This document shows positions 10,120 to 22,739 of a stretch of DNA of 64,000 nucleotides, one piece after another. The translations under genes and the position numbers were made by a program. The stretch is from Pseudoscleropodium purum. Lineage: Eukaryota > Streptophyta > Bryopsida > Hypnales > Brachytheciaceae. The notes under the pieces were generated by a model. It was not told the DNA's origin, made no database searches, and worked only from the letters and a program-made list of their open reading frames with translations. Position 1 is the stretch's first letter, and each line of letters begins with the position of its first letter. The stretch covers positions 17,114,501 to 17,178,500 of the forward strand of contig OZ017799.1 of NCBI GenBank assembly GCA_963969395.1, in the 5' to 3' direction.

Positions 10120-12900
10120 ATTTGCTATGATAGACTGTAGTAATTTTTACTTGTTTATCCATAGTCAAAATGGGGCTACTTGCTAACGTGACAATCTATA
10201 TTTTTTTAGATGTCCCAAAAAACATCTATAGATCTACAGCCATGTCAAATAAAACATTAATATCAATGATAACATCAACTTGGATTTACAGTAATGTGCT
10301 AATGTTCTCTACAATGTCCACAAAAATCTACATTGTTGGGCTAGATACTCTTTGACATCTTCATGTTTTGTCAAACATCACATATTAGTGGTTAAACATA
10401 GCCAAAAACGTGGATTTCTTTTAGTGTTTATAGTCTTCAAGAGAGAAAAAAATCATAGCCAATGACAACAACATCTACACATCTACAATAGGTATTTTAC
10501 TACCTCTAGAAAGTGACTTGGTTTAGGTGTTTCCATAGAATTTGATGAATAGAATGTGATACTCGGTATAGAAGAGGTAACATGATGATTTATTGAGGCA
10601 TTATGTTATCAAGGATTTTGCAACCTTTTATCTTCAATAAACAAGCAAACTTTTCCAACTCCAAGTGATGCTTTGGACTGAAATCGAAGTATGTGTACAA
10701 ACCACTCAATAAAGATTTAATGCACTCAACAATTAGAAAATTAGATAGCATCTTCACTACTAAATTAGTCTAGTATGCCACACAATGCATCTCCTACATG
10801 AAGTGGACATGCTTGACATGCAATTGTGTAGTCACATCTATATGTTTATCTTGTAGTACAAAAGTACTATCCACCCCAAAAGATAATAAAATATATTGGT
10901 TACAAGTCATAATGGTCACCATTTTGGAAGTACTACAATGCTAACCTATGTATGTTGTTATGTTTTGAAACTTGAATCTACTTTTGTCTAATTTTACATA
11001 CTTAACTATATTATATCATCATGGACCTAGAATGTTAGCATATGCTTGCATAATGGGTGATAAAACATTCTTGAAATCCTATTATTTTTTTCTAAATATC
11101 ATGTAATTTGTATTATCATAAACAAAATGTTTGATAAATTATGTTCCAATCTAAATCATTTGTTTTGTCAAATTTGGAATTCTAAATAGTTTAAAGACTC
11201 CACTGCCTTTTAATTTCTTTTACAAATTAATTAATCTACATTTAAATTTGTCTTCTATGTAATCTTGATCCTATTTTTGGTAGAAAATAATCAAATAGAG
11301 TAAACAAAATGGTGAGTGGTACAAGGAAAATTGGAGTTAGGAGTCAATTTTAGTAACATTGGGTTCATTTTTGCTACTACAAAGTGGTAACTTTGCAAGT
11401 ATATGGCTTTTGGTAAAATTACTTTTAGTTTAATCAATTAGCATTTGAAGTGTTGAAGTATTAAGTGACTTCCACAAAAATTTCAATCTTCTACAAAAGT
11501 TTCAATGATTTTTAAAGTTTAGTTTTTTTAGAATATGTGGTGATCTACAAGGAATTATATTAAGAACATTCTCTTACAAATTCTTCAAGATAAAAATTTA
11601 AAAAATAGTAAAAATCTATAATAACTCCATAAACAATTTTTTTGAAAAACAATAGTATTTGGCTTTGAAATGCCATATCATAATGCAACTTCTTATAGAC
11701 TTCTACAACGTAACTTCTTTTGACAATCATTTTGTAACAAAATCCAATCATGTGTCTTTACTTCCTCTCCATCCCTTATAATTTGACAAGAATTAGTTTT
11801 TTTGTTTTGACCATGTTTCTTTATACTATTTATTAAGTTTTTTTCTTAATGATTCACATGTATATAAGCTAGAAGCCTCTATACAATTATATATTTTAAG
11901 AGTTTTGCAAATCTAGATCATAAGATAATTAATCAAAATTTTACATATACAATTTGGTCACACATGAACTTCACACTTTACCACCAATTTTCAGATGGAT
12001 TTACACTTATAGCAATCATTAATCACCTAGTGACTATTTAGTGGTTAATTGGGCACTAAAAGGTTAATCTCTTGTTTAGAGAAGGTTTTGCTATTATAAA
12101 TAAATATATTTAGTTTATATTACATAGATGTTGTATTCACTTAGATTACATTTAAACCTCCAACAACCTTCACCATTAGAAAATTTTCAACTATTTCATT
12201 GTGTTTGAGCTTCAAATTACTCAACTACTTGCATGTTGCTCCAAATGCATCTATTAATGCCCCAAAATGTAACTAAATTCTTATTGCATGTGGCACAAAC
12301 ATGTCTGTTGTGCCATATAGCTCATTTGGACATATTAGAAATAGTTATTTTAGAATATGGAGATCAATGGAAATTGTGAGTGCCATATGTCATTGAATCT
12401 ATCTCAACAAGAATACAAACCTTTGTCTTGTATACCTCAATTCATGCATCTTTTGTATCAAATATACAAAAAAAACATATTGCTCTCAGAATTGGGCTTC
12501 CCATACCTTCAAGGGTTTATTTCTAAGAGTCTCTAGTATGGGGGGATTGTAGATTTAGAGATTTTTTTATGTGTAATGAATTATAGCTTAAAAAGATTCC
12601 AACCTTGAAACCTTTGTTTTACAAGTTTATCTTTCCTTCATATTCCAATGTAAACTTTATTGCCTTGTATGAAAATCATAAAGTGTCATCAAGTGACCAC
12701 GTTAGTCTCATCGCTCAAAACTAAACAAAATTTGCTTTCTCAATGTACTTGAATGCACTCCATCCATTTCATGTCACTCTTCCAAGAAGCTTTTGAAGTT
12801 TTTTGTAATTGAGGATATAGGGTTAAAATAAGGTAGGTATTTCCAAATGTGCTACTAACCTAAAAGCACCATCTTTGCTATATGTACAACCAATTACTTA
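10120..12900. other. AT-rich intergenic DNA, nothing recognised
   Basis: I see no gene, RNA gene or well-bounded repeat here. Open frames are short and have the Phe/Lys/Ile/Asn composition expected from AT-rich non-coding DNA. Confidence 0.5.
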
Positions 12901-13140
12901 ATATCTACTTCCATTGAAGATATAATTTTTGAATACATACAAAAAACTAACTTTGACCCTTTATAACTTTTGCATAGAATATCCAAATGAAACATTTATT
13001 AGTGCATTGAAATCCTCTTTCAATTGCCACAACAAGAAAATATAAAAATTTGAAGAGTATATTAATAGTAAATATGATCTTCAGGACCCCCAAAATGTCA
13101 CTTTGGAGAGTCCCTACCTTACCTTGTAGTCTACCTTAGG
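12900..13140 (-). repeat. Reverse copy of the 1-545 repeat family
   Basis: The landmarks AACTTTTGCATAGAATATCCAA, TTGCCA and CCCCCAAAATGTCACTTTGG appear in the order and strand expected for a reverse copy of the 1-310 unit. It is strongly diverged. Confidence 0.45.
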
Positions 13141-13869
13141 ATAAGAAGCAGCTGAGAGCATTGCCACCCTTGCTTTGGATCTAGTTTTGGGTTGGTATAT
13201 CATGAGCTTGGGCTAATTCCATTCCTCCATTGGAAACTCCATATCTCTCCCTATTACCCTAGCCATGGAGAAAAACGTAGGTTGGCCGCCAACCTTCAGA
13301 GCCTGCTTACTAGTTCTGTCACAATTATTTTTGTCATAAGATTCTTGTTTTTTTCTCAATTTTTGCTTTTTAATTGATTGCTTATTGTAGACACTATTAA
13401 TTGTTTGACACTATTCACTACTTGGCACTTTTTAACACTAATGATTGCTTGGCACAATTGCATTTTGTTAAACCTTGATTGTGGCTAGGAACTCATTTGG
13501 AAGTTTATTTTTTAATCAAATGAAATGGAATTTTACTATCAATAACAAGTTTTTTTTTTCAATTTAGGCTGGAAAAACCTAAAACCTAAAACCAACAAAC
13601 AAAAATTGTGATTCCCTCTTCAATTAACAACCTTTAAAACAATATGAGGGGATGTTTACAATTTAGGATGAAAGTCCTAAACAAACAAGAGTAAAAACAA
13701 AATTAAAATTCTCAATTACAACCTTGACTTGTTTAATCTATAACCTTTAAAATATGAAGGCATGTTTTAGAACCAATGGTTCAACAATTCACATCTTATA
13801 TTTTTCAAGATTTTAGGGTGAAAGTCCTAAACAAATAAGAAGAAAAATGAAGATCCAATACACTTTTAC

Positions 13870-15937
13870 ATTTTGGGAGCCCACCATAGGTGTTTCTCCG
13901 TGCCACTTTTTCAGGGCAAGAGTGGAGATGCTCTTATGCTAAGCTCCCCCGTAAAACCAGTCAACGCCAGTCAACCCCGTCCGTCGTCCCATTACGCTCG
14001 GGTCGTCTCCCCTCCCCAGAACTGCGCCTGCTCCCTTCCAGCAGCATTTGCTGCACCTGCAGTGATGACGCCACAGGAGCTCCTGCCTCACAATCAATCA
14101 ATGTCTTTTCCTTAGACTCCTTTACTGCCACCCGTCTCTCCCTTCACACTCCCCCTTTTTCTTCCTCTGGCTTCTCCTTCTTCTTCTCTCTATGTAAGCT
14201 ATCATGGATCCTTACATGCACGGTTAAGTTCCTCTTTAGAAATGAAGCTGCAGCGATGGTTTGGAGGGTGAGCTACGAGCTGGGTGACGACGTTTTGCAC
14301 TTGGGGAAGCAGCAGGGGAGTGCAGCTCGTTAAGTTAATTAGGCAGAGCTCGAGTCGAGTCGAGTCGAGTCGAGGGGGAGTAGCCACGTAGTACGAGCTG
14401 CTGGCGATGGTAATGTCGACAATGACGAAGGGTTAAGAGGCTTCATGTGGGGTTAAGTACGTGCGCGCGCGGCCGGGGTAGTTGGCTTGGTTGTTGACGG
14501 ACTTGGTAGTTGACCCCTACTAGCTCGCCAAGCTTTAAGTGGAGCGAGCTGTTCTCGGTTTTCGTGCACAAAACATTCCCGTGCTGTGTGGAGAAAAACT
14601 CGGGAGATTGGAGGGCAATGTGGACAGACTGTAGTTAAGAAAAGATTCTCTGGTTTTCGTTGTTGCTTTCGGGGCGTTTGGGGGTTCTTTTTGGTTTGTT
14701 TTTTTCGTAGTGAAACTCACGACTGGGAGGGTGTTCGTAGTCCTGATTTTCCAATTGTGAGAGGTAGCTGGTACAGCTTGGGTTTGCATGATCCTGCAGT
14801 CAGAGCGAGCATTGCCTGCGGGGACTGTATTGTTGCCGAAGACTAGGTTTGATTTGCAACGACAGAGGAGGGGACGAGGTTCGAGCATAAGCGAATGTGC
14901 AAGGGTGTCTGAAGGTACACATTTCGATTACACTGCTGCTTCTGCAATCATGGTTTGCAGCTCGTCCTTTTCAGTTGCTGTGCGGTGATGCAATTTCTCA
15001 TTTTCAAGGCTTGTTTCTGAGGATGGTGTTGTAGTGTTGGCCTTCGATCACTAATCAACAATGCCGAATAAAAGTTTACGAGTCCGGGCTGGTCAAGTAC
15101 CTGCGAATGCTGTCAGAATGCACTGACACCTTTGCAGTGAGCCTGACAGCATTTTTCTTGTGATGAACCGACCAGAGTCCTTTCCCTTTTAGTCTTCACA
15201 GTTCTCGTTTTTGCTTTGGTAGAATCTCACGCATGGTGCTCACATTGTTAACGTGACTAAGGTAAACTGGCATGTAATATCAGTACTTTAATCGTATCCA
15301 TATGTGAACTCTCTACGTACATTGCAATCCATGGGGTCACATTGTATATATAAGGTTTACCCCGTACTCGAACGTCTGTAATCTTACCAGTTGGGGTTCC
15401 GACTTTTTCACTATGATATGAATTGAATGCGACTGTGCTACTGTCACTGTGGCAAATGTGCAGGATATTCTAGAATGCCATATTAGGGAAGGTTATTATA
15501 TATTAAGAGGTTTGAGTGTGTCGCACATCCCCCCACTACATAGTTACAGTTCATGCCAGGATTAATTGATTCGATCGTCCTAGAATATGTACTGATCGTC
15601 GCGTCTCATGGTTCGGCAAGAATGTGTCATAGTTTCGCAATAGTTGCATATGTCCTGACTTACCTTTTACAGTGTCTCGTTTGATGGCTAATGCTTTGGA
15701 GGTGCTCTGTTTTTTGCAGAAGGAGATCCGGATGCCGTCTGCATAGCACAGTCAGGATTGATGTTTCCATTTCTTTACGCATGCCGCAATCTGAACCCGT
15801 TCAAAAGGTCTGGTAAGGTCACAGGATGTGCTCCCGGAGCACAGGATGGGCAGGAGCAGCAGTAACGTGCAACAGTAGCTGCAGGGCACCACTTCATTAC
15901 TGAAATCACCATAAAAAACTCTCCATCGACATCCTGC
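13870..15937 (+). promoter_or_regulatory. Promoter and 5' leader of the BIR-like gene
   Basis: Composition changes abruptly to GC-richer DNA at about 13,870 and stays so up to the coding start at 15,938. A GAGTC pentanucleotide run lies at about 14,350-14,374. An excellent 3' splice site (TTTTTTGCAG, ending 15,719) just before the coding exon suggests a leader intron. The donor cannot be fixed; GAAGGTAC near 14,911 and AAGGTAAAC near 15,257 are candidates. After the acceptor the leader has two upstream frames: a 4-codon one at 15,732 and a 34-codon one at 15,761-15,865. Both end before the main start codon and could lower translation. Confidence 0.45.
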
Positions 15938-17782
15938 ATGGCTGCACTACTGATCCACCTCTGTTTTCTGGGGCTGATGTTATTCCAAGTCACCTCTGCC
16001 CAGAGAGACGATCTATCATGCTTACTCAAGTTCAAAGCGTCCGTGGGAGACCCCGAAGGCCATCTGCAAACATGGACCAACACCACCCTCAACCCGCGCT
16101 CCATCTGCACATGGTACGGCGTCACGTGCTACGGCAACATGGCGCCCCCGGTCTACTTCATCAAGCTCTCCGGATCCCGTCTCAACGGCTCCTTCCCACA
16201 AGGATTGAAAGGCTGTAACGCCCTCACGCGCCTGGATTTGTCCGACAACAGCTTCACAGGTCCCATTCCAAGCAAGCTCTGCTCCGATTTGCCCAATTTA
16301 GTGGACCTGGATCTCTCCCGGAACAAAATCCAGGGGAGCATCCCACCAAGTTTAGCCGAGTGCAAGTTCATGAACGACATCTTGTTAAACAACAACGAGC
16401 TCTCAGGACCAATTCCTGAGCAAATCGGATACCTGAACCGCTTGCAGAGATTTGACGTCTCCAGCAACAAGCTCGAAGGACTCATTCCGAGTACACTCGT
16501 GGACAGAAAAGCCGAGAATCGCACGGGGTTCGATGTGAGCAGCTTCCAGAACAACACTTCCCTCTGCGGACGTCCACTGCGGAAAAAATGCAAGAAGGCA
16601 ACCTCCGGCGCGAAGGGCGCCGGCGCAGGAGTGATAGTTGGAGGCGCTGTAGGAAGCGCAGTTGCTGTTCTCGCCATCGGCGCGATCATCTTCTGTTGCA
16701 TCATTCGCAGAACAAACAAGAAGAGTGCAACGATCCTGCGCGATGAGAGCAAGTGGGCTTCCCGGATCAATGCGCCGAAGACCGTCATCGTCTCCATGTT
16801 CGAGAAGCCGCTGGTGAAAATTAGGTTAAGTGACCTAATGGACGCCACGAGTGGATTCAGCAAGGACAATATCGTAAGCTCAGGGCGTTCAGGAGTAGTT
16901 TACCGAGGCGATTTTCCCGATGGATCCGTCATGGCGATCAAGCGACTCCAAGGCTCAGTGCATGCCGATCGCCAATTTAAAGCAGAAATGGAAGCCTTAG
17001 GTGAGCTTCACCACCGCAACCTTGTGCCGCTCCTCGGCTACTGCGTCGTAGGCCAAGAGCGTCTGCTTGTGTACAAGCACATGATCAACGGGAGTCTTCG
17101 CTACCGCCTCCACGACGCCTTCGAGAAGGAGCCCCTCGACTGGAAAACACGCTTGAAAATCGCGATCGGCGCGTCGCGTGGGTTCGCATGGCTCCACCAT
17201 AGCTGCAACCCGCGCATCATCCACCGCAATATCAGCTCCAATTGCATCCTCCTCGATGAAGACTTCGAACCCAGAATCACGGATTTCGGCCTAGCGCGGC
17301 TGATGAATCCCGTGGATACTCACATCTCCACGTTTGTGAATGGCGACTTCGGCGACGTGGGTTACGTTGCGCCTGAGTATGTACGCACACTTGTTGCCAC
17401 CATGCGTGGAGATGTGTACAGCTTCGGCGTAGTGCTTCTTGAGCTTGTCACCACACAGAAGCCTGTTGAAGTCATGGTGGATCGTGACTTCAAGGGGACT
17501 CTCGTGGACTGGGTGGCGATGCTGTCTTCCAGCGGCGCCATGGCGGAGGCACTTGACAGTTCATTGCGAGGCAAGGGCGTTGATGATGAAATGCTGCAAG
17601 TGCTGAAAATTGGCTGGTCTTGCGTCAATGCCACGGCGAGAGAGCGACCCTCCATGTACGAAATCTCGGGCTTATTGCGAGCTGTCGGTCACCGCTACAG
17701 CTTTAGCGATGACTACGACGAATTTCCTGAGCTGCTCGAGTCGGAAAGACGAGACAACAAACTCATTGTATCTGTAACATAA
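15938..17782 (+). CDS. BIR-type LRR receptor-like pseudokinase
   Basis: This single-exon gene encodes a 614-residue plasma-membrane receptor. Residues 1-21 form a signal peptide. An LRR N-cap (about 24-66, with CTWYGVTC) precedes about five leucine-rich repeats (72-205) and a CGRPL end cap. A glycine/alanine-rich segment leads into one membrane span (about 229-256). The kinase-like domain runs from about 305 to 585. Lys335 (MAIK), DFG (449-451) and APE (478-480) are present. The catalytic loop reads HRNISSNC: Asp is Asn431, the loop Lys is Ser433 and the metal-binding Asn is Cys436. This matches the Arabidopsis BIR2/BIR3 (At3g28450/At1g27190) pattern, and those pseudokinases bind BAK1/SERK co-receptors and restrain immune and brassinosteroid signalling. 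The start is chosen for the signal peptide. BIR2/3/4-like identity is firm at subfamily level; loss of catalysis is inferred. Confidence 0.93.
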   Translation: MAALLIHLCFLGLMLFQVTSAQRDDLSCLLKFKASVGDPEGHLQTWTNTTLNPRSICTWYGVTCYGNMAPPVYFIKLSGSRLNGSFPQGLKGCNALTRLDLSDNSFTGPIPSKLCSDLPNLVDLDLSRNKIQGSIPPSLAECKFMNDILLNNNELSGPIPEQIGYLNRLQRFDVSSNKLEGLIPSTLVDRKAENRTGFDVSSFQNNTSLCGRPLRKKCKKATSGAKGAGAGVIVGGAVGSAVAVLAIGAIIFCCIIRRTNKKSATILRDESKWASRINAPKTVIVSMFEKPLVKIRLSDLMDATSGFSKDNIVSSGRSGVVYRGDFPDGSVMAIKRLQGSVHADRQFKAEMEALGELHHRNLVPLLGYCVVGQERLLVYKHMINGSLRYRLHDAFEKEPLDWKTRLKIAIGASRGFAWLHHSCNPRIIHRNISSNCILLDEDFEPRITDFGLARLMNPVDTHISTFVNGDFGDVGYVAPEYVRTLVATMRGDVYSFGVVLLELVTTQKPVEVMVDRDFKGTLVDWVAMLSSSGAMAEALDSSLRGKGVDDEMLQVLKIGWSCVNATARERPSMYEISGLLRAVGHRYSFSDDYDEFPELLESERRDNKLIVSVT

Positions 17783-19175
17783 CCTTCTCTGTCAGTTCTC
17801 TATTGTGGCGCTCTGTCTCTCTGTGCTAGTTCAGTACTGTCGGTCGTCTGGCCAGGGTTTAGGGTTTTGTTGTTTTAGTCCTTGTAGATGGTTCTGGATG
17901 GTTTGCTTCAACGAAGTAGGATACGCGAATAGATAAACAGAAATGTAGTCCAGTTTGAGAGCAAGATGATTGTAATCTAATGCTCAGTAAAGTCTTGCTC
18001 CTTGCAATGCTCTTCTTGAAGAGGTGGAGTTGTGAGAAGAGAAGCGTATGCAGTTCTTATACTAAATTACCATAAGAAAATAGCTTCTACACGTGCTCAG
18101 TGTTCATAACATGCGAGACCAGTGTTGCAACCCCACGCTCTTCACTGGAGTTGGAAGTAGCTATACTTGCGTATAAAAGTATGACCAACGCTTGAACTCA
18201 ATGTGAGGATCCATAGAGGAAAGAAGAGGTCAGAGAATTGGAGTCTCTTCGACACCCTAATTCTTCCTTGAAATGTGAGAGCTGGGTTTATACCCAAGTT
18301 TATACTCCAATTTCATGACATTCAACTTGACCACCATTGTTGTTGCACTAAGTTGACATAAATTAGCCTTGCCTACCATAGTTAGTACCAAGGTTTTCAT
18401 TTTCGTGAATTCAAATGGGAGGATCTAAGTTACACCAACGAAAGTTGATATATGCCCTAAATTGAAATTTTAGTTGGGCATAAGTTCATGTTCTTTGCAA
18501 TAGCCACTTTCAGAATCAGTGCTGCATTTACTCATGACTGCGCTCCATGGAGAAAAGGTCATCAATATATATATACGGCCTTCTGGTAATTGGAGGAAGA
18601 AAACCCTAACTGTGTGCTCCAAAAGCCAATACTTTAGAAGTTCACAACTACTCCAAATACTGTAAGAACTAGTAAACCCAAGGTGCGCAGCTGGCAAAGA
18701 ATCACCATTTGCAAATGCAGCTGGCATGCCACACCAGGCATGTGGGTTCCGCATCAGACAGAAGGTTGGTAGGACCAGCATCTTCACCAAGCCCCAAAAA
18801 TTCCACTGTGACAACACTTTAACTTAAGTTGCCATCCCGTGCTAGCGAGCAGCACCGAACTGAAAACACTGGCATGTAGTTGATCTGCCAGTAGTACTGT
18901 GCCTTCAGGGAGTTTTATGACCACTACTAAAGTCATTACAAGTGCCAGTCTATAGGCAATTGCCCAGCCTTTTCTAGAAGCTTATTTGTTTCCGAAAAAT
19001 GCCTGCACGAGATTTCATTGAAGTCAGTCATGACAGACCATTAAGACCACCACATTGTCAGCACAGATCTGTACAATTATATAGAATTACCAATAGAATG
19101 CACGCATCCCCAATCCTTTGCAGCTCAATTTAAGGCAACCAATTATTACGGACAGGTTCTGCTCTCACACCATTC
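17783..19175. other. Convergent intergenic region with 3' UTRs
   Basis: This interval lies between the stop of the receptor gene (+) and the stop of the UNG gene (-) and should contain both 3' ends. A telomere-box-like AGGGTTTAGGGTTTT occurs at about 17,855-17,872. An AT dinucleotide run lies near 18,566. Open frames here are short and unrecognised. Confidence 0.45.
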
Positions 19176-21595
19176 CTAGCTGAGACAAATACTCGGACCA
19201 AGTTTGATCCAGTCTCTGGCGTTCGCCCTGATGAAAGACTGTTAAAGGCAGATTTGGCATATTTCTAACTACCTCGCACAATCGAAAGGTAAATTAGACA
19301 GTAAAAAACAATATGACAAGTTAGTCTATTAGATACTTCCCCTGCAGAGGTATCAACACTCCATTTAAAAGTACAATTGCTAGAAAAAAAAGGAAAAAAT
19401 ACAAAGAAAGATTTTCGAGGTGTACCTGCAACCAAAGAAACCTCGATGTGCTGATAGACCGGAGGGATGAGCTGACTTCAAGATATGGTGAGCTGAAGCA
19501 TTGATCAATCTGCATGTTGTAAGCACTTGTGTAAGCACACTGGTATTATTGGAGATTTTCACGTGGACAAGCAATGCCACCATGACACGGACAGCCTTCC
19601 TTCACAATCTCCGCAGACTTGTTCAAACTCGACCATGAATGCAAAAACTGACATGATGTACAAGGGCAAACAACGAGTACCTGATCTTCTCCTGTGCAGG
19701 CTTGCCCCAAAGGAGGAAAATGACACCAGTTCGTTTCTGAGATATAGCACGTATTGCCGCGTCTGTGAACACCTCCCAACCCTTCTTGGCATGGGAGTTT
19801 GCGTGATGATCTCGCACTGAAAGTATTCAAATCAGATTAATAATCTTGAACCATATTAGATTTTACATCGGCTTCCCCAAGGGCACGAGCCACAAAAAAG
19901 TGAAAACATGGTCACGTGGACAACATGAGATACATTAAGTGAAATCGCAACACAATAATTCCTTCTAAAAAGTATAAACTCAGGAGCACAATTGAAGCAG
20001 TCCATCGCCAAACTACCGTACCTGTAAGAACGGTATTGAGTAGAAGCACGCCCTGAAGCCATAAAGTAATTAAGTAAGAGGGTTTGTGAAGCATATTTCT
20101 TATGTCTCACTGTTATCTTTGGTTGAAAGCTCTTGCAAAAGCAGCATCAGGATGGTGGCCTTTACAATTGGTAAAAACCTTCAGATCCGAAAAATCACTT
20201 CGACATGGTAACTTGCGGTACAAGAAAAGAGAAGCTGGGAGCCAGAAGATTGTTTGAATGTAAAAGAGAAAAAGAACTGCGCACACATGACTGAAGTGTA
20301 ATATTGAACACACCTGGTAAGCCCACTTCTCTAAATTCCCATGTGAAGGGATGGAACCGCCAACATCACTCTTAATTTCTTTGTACATGTTGGCCAGACT
20401 GGGTGGAATCTTGATGCCTTCAGGTACTGAAAAACTCAGACCCATTGCTTGCCCAGGACCATGATAGGGATCCTACAATAGTGAATTGCAAAATCAGACC
20501 TTCAAAAATCATTTTAGAGAGAAATTAGAAAGTGAGATTGTTCTGAAAAAGTAATCCTCCCAGAAGCAGACCATGTTTCCTCAGAGAATTTTAAGAGCCC
20601 TCACCTGACCGAGTATGACAACCTTCACGGATTTGAATGGGCAGGTGTTGAAAGCATTGAACACTTTAGCTGGAGGAGGATAGATGGGGAACTTGCCGCT
20701 CGCTTCCTCCAGTACAAACTGGTATAGTTTCTCCATGTACTGCTTCTGCATCTCTTCTCGCAATACTTCCAGCCAGCTCTCATCAATTAGCAACTGAGAA
20801 AGCTCTGGAAATGCTTTTCCTGCAGCTGTCAATACCGCAGCCATGAAATCAGTACAGTCCACTACAAAAATGAACGCAATAGAATACCCCAAAATTTTAA
20901 GCCATTCAGTCTATGACATTTGCTTGTGTAGAGGCCTATGGACTGACCTTAAAATTGATATGAATTCAGTAGACCCTGAGTGCCCAAACTGTCAAACGTG
21001 ACCACATCCATAGCCATAAGAGTTCAAATATATCACTTAAGAAGCTTCAAAGAAGGAAACAAAATGTATCAATAAACATCATACCCAATATTTTTGAATG
21101 ATAGAAATATGGTTTCAAAGTCACTATCATCAACTACTTGCTTTCAAAGTGAACTTCCTATATTTGATACATATATTAGCTTGGGCAGTTAGGGATTCAT
21201 GGGAGGATGAAAAGTGTATGAACCGTAAAATAACATTTCAGAGTCTTAGCTAACATACCTAATGCGCTGGCCACGCGTTCCTCACAAACTTTGAGGTTTC
21301 TCTTAGATCGCGCTATTGATTTATTGAGTTCCATTCGAATTTTCTGCTCCTTGCTCACTTCAGGTAAGCCAGTCTCCTGACTTCCAGAACCATCGTCGGT
21401 GACAGCCTCTGGTGCGGGTACAGCATCAGTCTCTCCGTGGTTCGTCTGAGCCTCCGTTACCAACACTTTTTTGTCATTTACTTTTGCTGAAATGGAAGAA
21501 TCGTTATTCGGATTCACCTCTTTCAAGGTAGCTTCAGTCACTTTCAATCTCTTGGGAGCTTGAAAGAAGCTTGAGATAGGTTTTTCAGACGCCAT
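19176..21595 (-). CDS. UNG: Uracil-DNA glycosylase, family 1 (seven exons)
   Basis: The enzyme removes uracil from DNA to start base-excision repair in nucleus and organelles. Exons: 21,595-21,259; 20,861-20,605; 20,472-20,314; 20,052-20,022; 19,816-19,681; 19,509-19,426; 19,227-19,176 (last tentative). All junctions are GT-AG and phases agree, giving about 351 residues. The N-terminus has a PIP-box-like [12 protein letters not shown] for PCNA binding, followed by [13 protein letters not shown]. Catalytic motifs are intact: [16 protein letters not shown] with Asp199, [10 protein letters not shown] (254-263), [10 protein letters not shown] (296-305) and AHPSGLS with His321. After GFFGCR the usual HFS...PIDW tail is not seen; the chosen exon gives [11 protein letters not shown] and stops. 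The start at 21,595 aligns with plant UNG N-termini; an in-frame ATG seven codons upstream is possible. Confidence 0.92.
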
Positions 21596-22305
21596 GTCTG
21601 CCAGTTGTTGATCCAAGTAGCAAACGGTTACATTGCAATGCTAAATACAGAATTCAGAGCAGGCATAGCAAAACATGAAGTTTAACGGATTCAGCGAGAA
21701 AATGAAATCTCAAGAATCCACATCTACGTTCTACCAATATCAATATCAAAGTTGTTTTCATGTATACATGGGAGATGCAATACTCATGGGTTTAATCTTT
21801 CTAAAAACCAAAAAAACTCTCGAAGTTTATTTACATAAAATTTACACATCTTTGCATCAGCCTTTGTACATACATACTATACACCGAATTGGCCGTCGAA
21901 GAAGGCTGATTTTTATAAACTCAAACATTACTTTAGGTGATTGAGGCCCTATTACCGGTACATCAAATTTTAACAACTCATAAGTAATTCATATGGCATT
22001 TAATGATATACGCACTCTTGCATTATAATCCTCTCAAAAACGTGGACAACACGCCACCCCTCCCCCCAAAAAACACATTCAAACAACGGAAACCACTAAA
22101 AGCCACCGGAATGCGTAGCTGCCTTCCACTCTGATGTTGATTCCAGTAGTTCAAATTAACAAATCACACGAATCATCAAATTTGAATCTCCAACGCATAT
22201 ACCGACTTGTCTTCTATAGTTCAAAACAACACGATTCCGGAATGCAAGAAACAATCGCAATAAAGCTACAAAGCCTCGCAGATGATCATACCACTGCACG
22301 AAATG

Positions 22306-22539
22306 CTACCACTGAGCTTCTTCCAAGATGGACACCTCTGGCACGAGATTCTTGAGAAATTCTGGAGTCACAGACACACATTGATTAGCCCGACAACCAC
22401 TCCAATATCCCATTGTAGCATGTGATCCAACAAACCCACAAACCCCAAGTGGAACTAAACCTGGGAGCAGCGTACACACCAAATTCCGACTCGACACAGA
22501 GCTCGCTGCACAAACTGGCACAACTCGCAGCGACGCCAT
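22306..22539 (-). CDS. Possible small hydrophobic protein, unknown
   Basis: A 77-codon minus-strand frame starts MASLRVVPVC and ends EEAQW. Its first ~45 residues are hydrophobic and Ser/Cys-rich, like an organelle presequence or a membrane anchor. About 60 bp upstream is a strong 5' splice donor (CACCTG|GTAAGT at about 22,600), and a TATA-like GTATAAG lies at 22,740-22,746, so a transcript starting near 22,710 is plausible. The acceptor is unclear: AG sites fall inside the frame (for example after TTTGTGC near 22,512). The true product could then start at an ATG in the first exon and read another frame. It might instead be an alternative upstream exon of UNG. No family is recognised. Confidence 0.3.
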   Translation of the reverse strand: MASLRVVPVCAASSVSSRNLVCTLLPGLVPLGVCGFVGSHATMGYWSGCRANQCVSVTPEFLKNLVPEVSILEEAQW

Positions 22540-22739
22540 CGAAAGCAAGCAACCAGACGTAAGGTAATGAATGAATGCGGATTTTTTGAACTTACCAGGT
22601 GGAGAGCGCCGTCTTTGTCATTCAAGAGAAGAAAGTCTAGGCCGGTTAACTAAACTCCTATAACTTAAAGAATGGATTTGTAGGAGCTGCAATGGGGATG
22701 GAGCCAGATGGAGCAGAGAGCTGAGCTTCCCGCCTTTCC

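Noticed and set aside
13890..14333. 147-codon plus-strand frame upstream of the receptor gene
   Set aside because: Composition is Ser/Cys/Leu-rich with no domain. It lies in the GC-rich promoter/leader region and overlaps other frames equally long, so it is best explained by base composition.
16153..16869. 238-codon minus-strand frame inside the receptor gene
   Set aside because: It is antisense to a well-supported coding exon with signal peptide, LRRs and kinase motifs; a shadow frame.
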